Assembly (NCBI GenBank): GCA_018268935.1
Contig: JAFDVS010000059.1
Coordinates: 72,253 to 136,252, forward strand
Length of the DNA: 64,000 bases
Source of the DNA: Acidobacteriota bacterium
GTDB taxonomy: Bacteria; Acidobacteriota; Terriglobia; Bryobacterales; Bryobacteraceae
Reading direction: 5' to 3'
Position numbers and translations under genes: made by a program. Below, piece by piece: positions 33,341 to 40,876 of this stretch (position 1 is its first letter; the number at the start of each line of letters is the position of its first letter). The notes under the pieces are model-generated. The model was not told the DNA's origin, searched no databases, and saw only the letters and a program-made list of their open reading frames with translations.

Positions 33341-34654
33341 CTACTGTCTGGTAATTTTATACAACTTGCTTTCGGTTCGTATGAAGAGGCTGCCTCGGGC
33401 GATGGCGGGGGTGGACATGCACATCTCGTCGAGTGAGTTTTTACCGAGGATCTGGAAGTCCGGGCCGGCTTTGATGACGTGCGCATCACCGTCTTCATTG
33501 AGGATGAAGATCTTGCCGTTATAGGACCAGGGCGAGGCGGTGTAGGCTCCGATTTCTTCGGAAATGCGGCGGCGGGGATAGACTTCTTTTCCGGTCCTGG
33601 CATCGTTGGCGGAGAAGAAGCCGCGGTCAAGCAGCGTATAGTAGATGTCGCCGACGACAATGGGCGAGGGATTGTAGGGGCCGAGTTGGGGCGAGAACCA
33701 GGCGATGAATTCGTTGCTCGATTCGCCTTGCTTCAGGGAGATATCGCCGGATGCGCCGGGCTTGATGACGAAGGTGGGGCGCTTCTGATCTCCGACGTAG
33801 CCGCTGGTGACGTAGAGCAGGCCGTGTTTGGAGAATGGCGTGGGGATGGTGAGCGACGACATGCCGCCGAACTCCCAGAGGAGTTTGCCGTCGAGATCGT
33901 AAGAACGGACGCGGTTGGTGCCGGGGGTGATAATCTCGGTGCGTTTCGCGTTCTGCCAGATGTAGGGCGTGGCCCAGTTGCTCTTCTCGTCGCGTTCGAT
34001 TTGCCAGATGGTTTTGCCGGTCTGCTTGTCTAACGCGGTGAGGAAAGATTTCGATTCATTGTCGTTGACGATGTAGAGTCGGCCCTGATGAAGGATGGGG
34101 GAAGCGGCGGTGCCCCATCCATACTTCGTGTTGACGGTGTCGAAGCGGCGCTCCCAGATTTTTTTGCCGGCGAAGTCGAAGGCGAAGACGCCAGTGTTGC
34201 CGAAGTAGGCGTAGACCAGCTTGCCGTCGGTGACTGGTGTTTCCGAAGCGTAGCTGTTCTTGAGATGGCGGGAGAAGGCGGGCACCATCTTTTGCACTTC
34301 CTGCTGCCAGGCGATTTTGCCGGAGTCGAAGTCGAAGGCGTAGAGCATCCAGCGGTGTTCGTCGGTGGGGATGCCTCGCTCGCCGCCAAAGTAGAGGCCT
34401 TTGCGGGCTTTCTCTTTGCTTTCGGTGGGGACGACGGTGGTGACGAAGACGCGGTTGCCCCAGACGATGGGCGAGGACCAGCCACGGCCAGGGATGTCGA
34501 TTTTCCAGGCGACGTTTTTGGTGGTGGACCATTCGTCGGGGAGTTTGGGATCGTCGTCAGCGACGCCAGTGGAACCGGCGCCGCGGAATTGCGGCCAGTT
34601 GTCGTTGGCGGCGAAGGCCGCGAGGGCGAGGGCGGAGAGAAGAATGAACTTCAT
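33341..34654 (-). CDS. Secreted PQQ-binding-like beta-propeller protein
   Basis: 437 residues with a short signal (MKFILLSALALAAFAAN). WPQFRGAGSTGVADDDPKLP mirrors the opening of the 27392-28612 paralogue, and blades show FDFDSGKIAWQQEV, FDFAGKKIWERRF, ALDKQTGKTIWQIE, DLDGKLLWEFG, NDARTGKEVYPR. The start shares ATGA with the stop of the SDR gene upstream, so it is translationally coupled to it, with GGGAGG ten bases before the ATG. It is followed by the propeller-PHP gene; all three probably form one transcript. Confidence 0.87.
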   Translation of the reverse strand: MKFILLSALALAAFAANDNWPQFRGAGSTGVADDDPKLPDEWSTTKNVAWKIDIPGRGWSSPIVWGNRVFVTTVVPTESKEKARKGLYFGGERGIPTDEHRWMLYAFDFDSGKIAWQQEVQKMVPAFSRHLKNSYASETPVTDGKLVYAYFGNTGVFAFDFAGKKIWERRFDTVNTKYGWGTAASPILHQGRLYIVNDNESKSFLTALDKQTGKTIWQIERDEKSNWATPYIWQNAKRTEIITPGTNRVRSYDLDGKLLWEFGGMSSLTIPTPFSKHGLLYVTSGYVGDQKRPTFVIKPGASGDISLKQGESSNEFIAWFSPQLGPYNPSPIVVGDIYYTLLDRGFFSANDARTGKEVYPRRRISEEIGAYTASPWSYNGKIFILNEDGDAHVIKAGPDFQILGKNSLDEMCMSTPAIARGSLFIRTESKLYKITRQ

Positions 34655-35460
34655 TTGCGGGATGCCTCCCAGGCTAAGGAGAGATTTCGGCCGGTATTGA
34701 GACGCTGGCCGCCATCGCAATGGATGATGGCGCCGGAGATGAGACTGGCTGCATCGGAGCAGAGGAAGAGCGCGAGGTTGGCGATGTCCTGTTTCGTGCC
34801 CATGCGGCCGAGTGGGACGCTGTTGATGGCGTTCTGGCGCGCTTCGGGAGTGGGCGCGAGGCGGCGAATGCCTTCGGTGTCGTCGATGGGACCGGGGGTG
34901 ATGACGTTTGCGCGTATGCCTTCGGGGCCCCATTCGAGGGCGATGGTTTGGGTGAGGAGATCGACGCCTGCTTTGGCGGCGCAAACGTGTGCTTGAAAGG
35001 CGTAGGGCTGATGGGCGTGATTGGCGGAGATGCTGATGATGGATGCGCCGGGTTTGCGGAGGTGGGGATAGGCGGCGCGGCAGGTGTTGTAGGTGCCGAG
35101 CAGATCGATATCGACGACGGCCTTGAAGCCATTGGCGGACATGCCGATGATGGGGGCGGGGAAGTTGCCGGCTGCGCCGCAGACGAGGATGTCGATGGGG
35201 CCGAATTGGGCGGCTGTTTGGGTGAAGGCTGCTTCGAGGGCCTCGTAGTTGCGGACGTCGGCGGAGATGCCATCGGCCGTTGCCCCGGTGGAGCGGATGG
35301 AGGCAACGGCTGCGTCGAGTTTTTCCTGCTTGCGGCCGAGGATCATGACGCGGGCACCGTGCGCGGCGAAGGCTTCGGCAATGCCGAGGCAGATTCCACT
35401 GGAGCCGCCGGTGACGAAGGCTGTTTTGCCGTGGAGCAGGTCAGGAACGAAAGTGGACAT
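34651..35460 (-). CDS. SDR-family oxidoreductase, 2,4-dienoyl-CoA reductase-like
   Basis: 269 residues. NADP(H)-binding TGGSSGICLGIAEAF and ILVCGAAGNFPAP are SDR motifs. The sequence around the active site (HVCAAKAGVDLLTQTIALEW) and GPEGIRANVITPGPIDDTEG match peroxisomal-type 2,4-dienoyl-CoA reductases (DECR2), which lack the usual Tyr before the Lys, as here. It would reduce the double bonds of polyunsaturated acyl-CoA for beta-oxidation. First gene of the minus-strand run leading into the propeller genes. Confidence 0.82.
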   Translation of the reverse strand: MSTFVPDLLHGKTAFVTGGSSGICLGIAEAFAAHGARVMILGRKQEKLDAAVASIRSTGATADGISADVRNYEALEAAFTQTAAQFGPIDILVCGAAGNFPAPIIGMSANGFKAVVDIDLLGTYNTCRAAYPHLRKPGASIISISANHAHQPYAFQAHVCAAKAGVDLLTQTIALEWGPEGIRANVITPGPIDDTEGIRRLAPTPEARQNAINSVPLGRMGTKQDIANLALFLCSDAASLISGAIIHCDGGQRLNTGRNLSLAWEASRK

Positions 35461-35580
35461 GGGGAATCAGATCCAGTCTACGATGAATCGGCGTGAGTGA
35501 TCGATTTGGACACGTTATGGGTCCGGTTTTCGCTTGTAGTTAAGAAGTACAATGTTCGCAAGTACACCGAAGGAGGAGCT

Positions 35581-36099
35581 ATGAGCTGGATCATGAATCG
35601 AGGTACATCTTCCTGGCGGCTTTGCCGTTGGAGTGGAGGGAAAGATTGTGACCCGGCGAAGGGGCTTAGCGATCCCTTTCAGGTGCGGCAATGGATTGAC
35701 CAGCAACGGGATCCGCTGATGATGGACCGGCTGCGGAGAGGGCTGAACGTGCCGGCTGGCATCTCGCCACATATGATGTCGGACGATGAAGTGGCGCGGA
35801 CGTTGTCGCACGAAATCAGTTGGAACCGCGTGCATGTCTGTGTGAATGAAGTGCAGTTGATTGCGGAGCGGACAGACGGGCACAGCTACGCGGGGGCAGC
35901 GGAGCCGGCGCCGCCACCGCCACGAGCAGCGGCGCGGTCAACACCATCGCCGTCGAGCGCGCCGAAGCCTTCCGATCAGCCTTCGTTTGGGAAGGAAGCG
36001 GACCTGGTGGCACTGGCGGGAGTATTGACGTCGGCGTCCGAATCGGGGACTCCGTTCTGTGAAGAATGCGCGAAAGCGGCCGCGGCGGGAGACAAGTAA
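35581..36099 (+). CDS. Small protein preceding the DUF4123 gene, with C-terminal PFCEECAKA motif
   Basis: 172 residues starting after a perfect AGGAGG (four bases before the ATG). N-terminal ~110 residues: SWRLCRWSGGKDCDP, GLSDPFQVRQWIDQQRDPLM, MMSDDEVARTLSHEISWNRV, then a Pro/Ala/Ser-rich linker (PPPPRAAARSTPSPSSAPKP) and a C-terminal tail ADLVALAGVLTSASESGTPF-CEECAKA. A similar 'G-x-PFCEECEKA' tail is one I associate with type VI secretion and contractile-injection proteins, but I cannot confirm it. TAATG overlap with the DUF4123 gene ties the two together. I do not recognise the N-terminal domain. A TACAAT box at 35548-35553 is a likely -10. Confidence 0.68.
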   Translation: MSWIMNRGTSSWRLCRWSGGKDCDPAKGLSDPFQVRQWIDQQRDPLMMDRLRRGLNVPAGISPHMMSDDEVARTLSHEISWNRVHVCVNEVQLIAERTDGHSYAGAAEPAPPPPRAAARSTPSPSSAPKPSDQPSFGKEADLVALAGVLTSASESGTPFCEECAKAAAAGDK

Positions 36100-36665
36100 T
36101 GGAGACGAAGCTGTTGCCGCAATTACTGCCGGTGTTGTGGCCGGAGACGATGGGCTCGCGGATGAACAATTGGATGATTCTGGACGCGGCCCGGAATGAA
36201 CGCATTTACGGGGCGGTGTACCGGACTTACCACGACAAGTGCTGTTTGTATGCCGGTGATCTGCCGTGGCAATTGCAGATGGCCGCGCCGTACCTGGTGC
36301 AATTGGACAAGGACGATTCGAATTCGCTGGCGATCTTGCGGCAGGGATGGGGCGATAGCTGGGGGATCATTTTTCGATCGAGCGCATCGATGGAGACGCT
36401 GCGGCGGCATTTTCGCGGGTTTCTGCGCGTGAGGGATCAGGCGGGTCGGAAACTGGTGTTCCGCTATTACGATCCGCGAGTGCTGCGGGTGTATCTGCCG
36501 ACGTGTTTGCCGAGTGAGCTGGAAACGGTGTTCGGGCCGGTGGAGAGCTTCCTGGTGGAGTCAGAAGATCCGGAAGTGGCAATTGAGTTTACGCTGCAGA
36601 ACCGGCAGTTGGTGGAGCGGCGGATTGCGTTGCGGGACAGCTTTCTCACGGCCGCGGCTCAGTAG
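36099..36665 (+). CDS. DUF4123 domain protein (type VI secretion effector-chaperone family)
   Basis: 188 residues, nearly all DUF4123: LDAARNERIYGAVYRTYHDK, YAGDLPWQLQMAAPYLVQLD, RQGWGDSWGIIFRSSASMET, LRRHFRGFLRVRDQAGRKLV, FRYYDPRVLRVYLPT. DUF4123 proteins (Tap/TEC) bind a specific effector and load it on VgrG; they are usually found between vgrG and effector genes. Here the start overlaps the preceding gene as TAATG, and no VgrG, PAAR or effector gene is adjacent. The last codons (LTAAAQ) come from a copy of the dispersed repeat. Confidence 0.85.
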   Translation: METKLLPQLLPVLWPETMGSRMNNWMILDAARNERIYGAVYRTYHDKCCLYAGDLPWQLQMAAPYLVQLDKDDSNSLAILRQGWGDSWGIIFRSSASMETLRRHFRGFLRVRDQAGRKLVFRYYDPRVLRVYLPTCLPSELETVFGPVESFLVESEDPEVAIEFTLQNRQLVERRIALRDSFLTAAAQ

Positions 36666-36666
36666 G
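36641..36666. repeat. Dispersed ~29-bp repeat, copy 3 (3' end of the DUF4123 gene)
   Basis: CTTTCTCACGGCCGCGGCTC followed by AGTAGG; its TAG is the stop codon of the DUF4123 gene. Confidence 0.65.
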
Positions 36667-36682
36667 GGACAATCGAAGGTAA

Positions 36683-38869
36683 GTGAGTTCCGTCAACCCG
36701 CAACAGCGCCTGACCCATCTCGCGATGGCTGCGGCGAGTTTTATGCTCGCGCACCAGATCGCCGCAAAAGCGGCGCGCGATGGCTTGTTCTTATCGCGAT
36801 TTCCGGCAACGGACCTGCCGAAGATTGTGGGATTGGCGGCGGTGGTGGCGGTGCTGTTCTCGCTATTGTTTTCGCGGGCGCTGTCGCGGTTCAGCCCGGC
36901 GCGGCTGGTGCCGGTGGCATACCTGGTGAGTTCAGCTTTCCACATGGTGGAGTATTTCCTCATCGACAGCTACCGGGATGCCACGGTGTACCTGGTGTAT
37001 CTGCATATTGTCGGGTTTGGGGCGATTCTGTTATCGGGCTTCTGGTCACTGGCGAGTGAGCTGTTCGATCCGCGCGAGGCGAAGCTGCAGTTCGGCCGGA
37101 TTGCGGGCATGGGTACGGCGGGCGGCATTGCCGGCGGGGTGATGGCGGAGCGGACGGTGGTGCTGTTGTCAGTGGATGCATTGCTGCTGGTGCTGGCGGC
37201 GCTGCATCTGGGCTGTGGCCTGATGCTGGCGGGGATGATTCAATCCACGCCTCCCGCGGTGACGAAGCGCAAAGAAGATGACGCAGGATGGGCGGCGGCG
37301 AAGCGAGCGTTTGCCGGAGCGCCGTTTCTGTTGAGCCTGGCACTGCTGGTGCTGCTGGGGACGACATCGGCGGCGCTGCTCGATTACCTGTTCAAGAGCG
37401 GGGCGACGAATGCGTTCGGGCGCGGGCAGGGACTGACGCGATACTTCGCTATTTACTACACGGGTGGGCAGGTGCTGACGTTTCTGGTGCAATCGCTGCT
37501 GACGCCGATTGCGCTATCGAAGTTGGGGTTGGGCAAATCGGTGATGTCGCTGGCGCTGGCGGTGGCGGCGGGATCTTCAACGGCGCTGTTGTTGCCGCTG
37601 TTTCCGATGGTGGCGAGTGTGCGCGCGCTGGAGCTGATTCTGCGCGGATCGCTATTCCGCTCCGGATATGAACTGTTTTTTACGCCGATCCCGGCGAGGG
37701 ATAAGCGGGCGGTGAAGACGGTGATTGACGTGGGATGCGACCGGCTGGGAGATGCGGTGGGCGCGGCGGCGATTCAATTGATCCTGCTGTTCCCGCTGCA
37801 CGCGCGGACGGAGATACTGGGGATCACGATTGTGCTGGCGGCGTTGAGTGTGTGGCTGACGACGCGGATGGACAAGGCGTATCTGGGGGTGTTGGAAAAA
37901 GGGCTGCTGACGCGAGCGGTGGAGTTGGATATCGGCGATGTGCAGGATTCGACGACGATGTCGGCGGTGCTGCGGACTGTGAGCGTCCAAGCCAATGTGA
38001 GCGTGAAGGACCGGCCGAAGACGGCGTATCCACGGCCGGTGACCGCGACAGTGGTTTCGGATGTGGTGGTGGATGCGATGGTGGAACTGCGCAGCGGGAA
38101 TCCGGAGCGCGTGCGTGCGACGCTGGAGCGATTGAAACGGTGGGAGCCGTTGCTGGGTCCGCAAGTGATAAGGCTGCTGGCGTGGGACGAGGTGAGCGAG
38201 GCGGCGCGCGATGTGTTGACTAATGCTGGGCCGGTGGTGACCGGACTGCTGACGGATGTGCTGCTGGATGAGAAACAGGATTTCGCGGTGCGGCGGCGTA
38301 TTCCGCGCATTCTGGCACGTGCCGGGTCGCAGCGGGGCGTGGACGGATTGATGGAAGCGCTGGGCGATGCGCATTTCGAATTGCGCTTTCAGGCGAGCCG
38401 GGCGCTGGACTATTTGAAACAGACCAAGCCGCAACTGCACTACGATACGGACGCGGTGTACGAGGCGGTGAAGCGGGAATTGAACGTGGCCACGCCGATT
38501 TGGCAGGGGCGTAGGTTGTTGGATACGCGGGATGCATCGGACAGCGGCTTTTCGTTTTTGGACGATGTATTGAAGGACAGGGCGAATCAGAGCCTGGAGA
38601 ACGTGTTCAGCCTGCTGGCGGTGGTATTGCCTCGGGAGCCGCTGAAGGTGGCGTTTCGCGCGCTGCACAGTGATGACCGGCTATTGCGTGGGTTGGGGCT
38701 GGAGTATCTGGAGGGGGTGCTTCCGGCGTCGATCAATGCGATGTTGACGGAAGTTCTGGAATCAGCGCCGCCGGCCCATCCGGGGAAGGATCCGGGGGAA
38801 GTGTTGGCGCGGTTGATGCAATCGAATCAGAGTTTGTTGCTCGAGTTAAAGAAGCAGCGTCCCGTCTAG
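36683..38869 (+). CDS. Nucleotide-transporter/MFS-like membrane protein with HEAT-like C-terminal domain
   Basis: 728 residues from a GTG with GAAGG upstream. The first ~400 residues hold about 11-12 hydrophobic helices (PKIVGLAAVVAVLFSLLFSR, LVYLHIVGFGAILLSGFW, LLLVLAALHLGCGLMLAGMI, LALLVLLGTTSAALLDYLFK) resembling the Npt1/Npt2 ADP/ATP carrier-MFS group. The C-terminal ~300 residues are soluble and helical with HEAT-like repeats (VDAMVELRSGNPERVRATLE, LMEALGDAHFELRFQASRAL, FRALHSDDRLLRGLGLEYLE). Substrate unknown; ATP import is not implied. A GACAAT box lies nine bases before the start. Confidence 0.75.
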   Translation: MSSVNPQQRLTHLAMAAASFMLAHQIAAKAARDGLFLSRFPATDLPKIVGLAAVVAVLFSLLFSRALSRFSPARLVPVAYLVSSAFHMVEYFLIDSYRDATVYLVYLHIVGFGAILLSGFWSLASELFDPREAKLQFGRIAGMGTAGGIAGGVMAERTVVLLSVDALLLVLAALHLGCGLMLAGMIQSTPPAVTKRKEDDAGWAAAKRAFAGAPFLLSLALLVLLGTTSAALLDYLFKSGATNAFGRGQGLTRYFAIYYTGGQVLTFLVQSLLTPIALSKLGLGKSVMSLALAVAAGSSTALLLPLFPMVASVRALELILRGSLFRSGYELFFTPIPARDKRAVKTVIDVGCDRLGDAVGAAAIQLILLFPLHARTEILGITIVLAALSVWLTTRMDKAYLGVLEKGLLTRAVELDIGDVQDSTTMSAVLRTVSVQANVSVKDRPKTAYPRPVTATVVSDVVVDAMVELRSGNPERVRATLERLKRWEPLLGPQVIRLLAWDEVSEAARDVLTNAGPVVTGLLTDVLLDEKQDFAVRRRIPRILARAGSQRGVDGLMEALGDAHFELRFQASRALDYLKQTKPQLHYDTDAVYEAVKRELNVATPIWQGRRLLDTRDASDSGFSFLDDVLKDRANQSLENVFSLLAVVLPREPLKVAFRALHSDDRLLRGLGLEYLEGVLPASINAMLTEVLESAPPAHPGKDPGEVLARLMQSNQSLLLELKKQRPV

Positions 38870-38881
38870 ATTTGGGACTGA

Positions 38882-38887
38882 TATACT
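38882..38887 (+). promoter_or_regulatory. -10-like box (TATACT) of the MFS gene
   Basis: TATACT ten bases before ATG 38898 and one base before the GTG at 38889, which favours the ATG as start. Confidence 0.4.
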
Positions 38888-38897
38888 TGTGTCCCTT

Positions 38898-40262
38898 ATG
38901 CGTGCGGAACAAGTGAAGGTGGCGGAATCGAAGACGGCGGAGGCTCCGTATCCGAGTGCCGGGTATGCCTGGTATGTGCTGGCGCTGTTGACGCTGGTGT
39001 ATGTGTTTTCGTTCATTGACCGGCAGATTCTGAATCTGCTGGTGGGGCCGGTGCGGCGGGATCTGGGGTTGACGGACACGCAGATGAGCCTGCTGATGGG
39101 GTTCAGCTTCGCGCTGTTTTATACGGGGTTTGGGATACCGTTGGGGCGGCTGGCGGATTCGCGCTCACGGCGGACGATTATTGCGGTTGGGTTTGCGACG
39201 TGGAGTTTGTTTTCGGCCGGATGCGGGCTGGCACGGACGTTCGCGCAGATGCTGCTGATGCGTGTTGGCGTTGGGGTAGGGGAAGCGACGTTGTCGCCGG
39301 CAGCGTACTCGTTGTTGACGGATTATTTTCCTCCGCAACGGAGAGCGACTGCGCTAAGCGTGTATGGGATGGGGATCTACATTGGATCGGGGCTGGCGTT
39401 CTTGTTGGGCGGGCTGGTGACGGGTTGGAGCTCGCGGCAAGAGATGTGGGCGTTGCCGCTGGTGGGCGAAGTACGGTCGTGGCAGGTGGTGTTTTTTGCG
39501 GTGGGATTGCCGGGAGTGGTGCTGGCGCTGTTGATGTATACGGTGGTGGAACCGGTGCGGCGCGGCGCGGGGAAGGCGCAGGCGATTCCCGTGGGCGAGG
39601 TATTCCGGTACATGCGCGAGAACTGGACGACGTACTTTTGCCACAATGTGGGGATCGCGCTGCTGTCCTTCTCTTCCTATGGGAGCGCAGCGTGGATTCC
39701 TTCGTATTTTGTGCGGACGCATGGATGGACGGCGGCGGAGACGGGGAAGATTTATGGCGTGGTGGTGGCCGTGTGCGGCGCGCTGGGGATTGTGTGGGGA
39801 GGCTGGCTGGCGGACCGCTGGTCGGCGCGAGGGCGCAAGGACGCGGCGATGCAGGTGGCGCTGATGGTGTCTTGGGCGTGGATTCCGACTGGAGTGGCCT
39901 ATTTGCTGGTGCCGGATGCGTGGTTGGCGATGGCGCTGCTGGTTCCGACGGTGTTTCTGACGGCGGCTCCGTTCGGGATTGCACCGGCGGCGATTATGCA
40001 GGTGACGCCGGCACGGATGCGGGGGCAGGCGAGTTCGATTTATTTGTTTGTGATTAATTTGATCGGGTTGGGTATCGGGCCGACGGCGGTGGCTCTGGTG
40101 ACGGATTATGTGTTTGGGGATGATAAGCAGGTGGGGATGTCGATTTTGCTGGTGTCGGCTACGGCGCATGTGGTTTCCGCGGGGCTTTTGTGGGCGGGGT
40201 TGAAGCCTTATGTGCGGAGCCAGGAGCGGGCTAAGGAGTGGATGGCTTCACGGGTCGCTTGA
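38898..40262 (+). CDS. MFS transporter (Spinster/hexuronate-type)
   Basis: 454 residues (457 from GTG 38889). Twelve-helix major-facilitator protein with the A-like loop motif GFGIPLGRLADSRSRRTII between helices 2 and 3 and YVFSFIDRQILNLLVGPVRR in helix 1, a pattern of the Spinster-like and anion:cation symporter groups. It likely exchanges a small organic anion or lipid-like solute across the inner membrane; the substrate is unknown. It ends 24 bases before the stop of the convergent TOPRIM-like gene. Confidence 0.88.
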   Translation: MRAEQVKVAESKTAEAPYPSAGYAWYVLALLTLVYVFSFIDRQILNLLVGPVRRDLGLTDTQMSLLMGFSFALFYTGFGIPLGRLADSRSRRTIIAVGFATWSLFSAGCGLARTFAQMLLMRVGVGVGEATLSPAAYSLLTDYFPPQRRATALSVYGMGIYIGSGLAFLLGGLVTGWSSRQEMWALPLVGEVRSWQVVFFAVGLPGVVLALLMYTVVEPVRRGAGKAQAIPVGEVFRYMRENWTTYFCHNVGIALLSFSSYGSAAWIPSYFVRTHGWTAAETGKIYGVVVAVCGALGIVWGGWLADRWSARGRKDAAMQVALMVSWAWIPTGVAYLLVPDAWLAMALLVPTVFLTAAPFGIAPAAIMQVTPARMRGQASSIYLFVINLIGLGIGPTAVALVTDYVFGDDKQVGMSILLVSATAHVVSAGLLWAGLKPYVRSQERAKEWMASRVA

Positions 40263-40285
40263 TTCGACACCTGCGGGGACGGAAG

Positions 40286-40876
40286 CTACTGGCTCCAGGA
40301 TCGGAAGAGGGCGCGCAACTGCTTGACGAAGAGCTTGAGGGTGGGTTCCTGGATCTGGTTGAGGCTCATTGCGGTGACGATGTCGCCGGCGAATTCCTCG
40401 CCTCCCAAAGGGGCGTCAATGCCGGAGGCGCGAATTTCATTGCGCAAGAGCCGCTTGTACTCGTCCTTCTTACACTTGATTGCGGGGAGGGTGCAGCCGC
40501 GGCCGAAGACCGTGCTGAATGCCTTGGTATCGGTAAGCATCCAACGCTCGACATGCGGGTCGGGGATGGCGTAGGACAGGCTTTGCTGAAAGGCCGGGTA
40601 GTGTTCGACGGCCTTGGCCAGTAGTGCTTTCCGGGTGTTGTAGCCTTTGCAGTTCGCGTCGGCCACTACGATGATGGAATCGGGAACCGGCTCCGAGCCT
40701 TTGGAGAGGTCGCAAAGGTAGTCCTTCAACTCGCCGGCCATTCTGGGTAGTCCCCCTCTAGCGCTTCGCGGGTCGATGTTGACTGCCAGTCCGGCTTCGT
40801 TCTTGAACCTGGTGAGGAGAGCTCCGACAAATTTTTCGTGGAAGGAGTCTTCGCAGAAGATGACAACCTTACGCAT
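40286..40876 (-). CDS. Small TOPRIM-like protein (DUF4276/RloB-like), partner of an AAA ATPase
   Basis: 196 residues. VVIFCEDSFHEKFVGALL at the N-terminus gives the conserved Glu of a TOPRIM-like fold, and DSIIVVADANCKGYNTRK supplies the acidic metal-binding strand; PDPHVERWMLTDTKAF is typical of DUF4276-like proteins. Such proteins are often encoded behind SMC/OLD-like ATPases in anti-phage modules, where the TOPRIM part acts as the nuclease. The start overlaps the ATPase stop by eight bases. I judge the family from motifs; nuclease activity is inference. Confidence 0.72.
   Translation of the reverse strand: MRKVVIFCEDSFHEKFVGALLTRFKNEAGLAVNIDPRSARGGLPRMAGELKDYLCDLSKGSEPVPDSIIVVADANCKGYNTRKALLAKAVEHYPAFQQSLSYAIPDPHVERWMLTDTKAFSTVFGRGCTLPAIKCKKDEYKRLLRNEIRASGIDAPLGGEEFAGDIVTAMSLNQIQEPTLKLFVKQLRALFRSWSQ

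Noticed and set aside
35581..36665. A complete type VI secretion locus
   Set aside because: Only the DUF4123 gene and a partner are present; no sheath, spike, PAAR or membrane-complex gene is seen.
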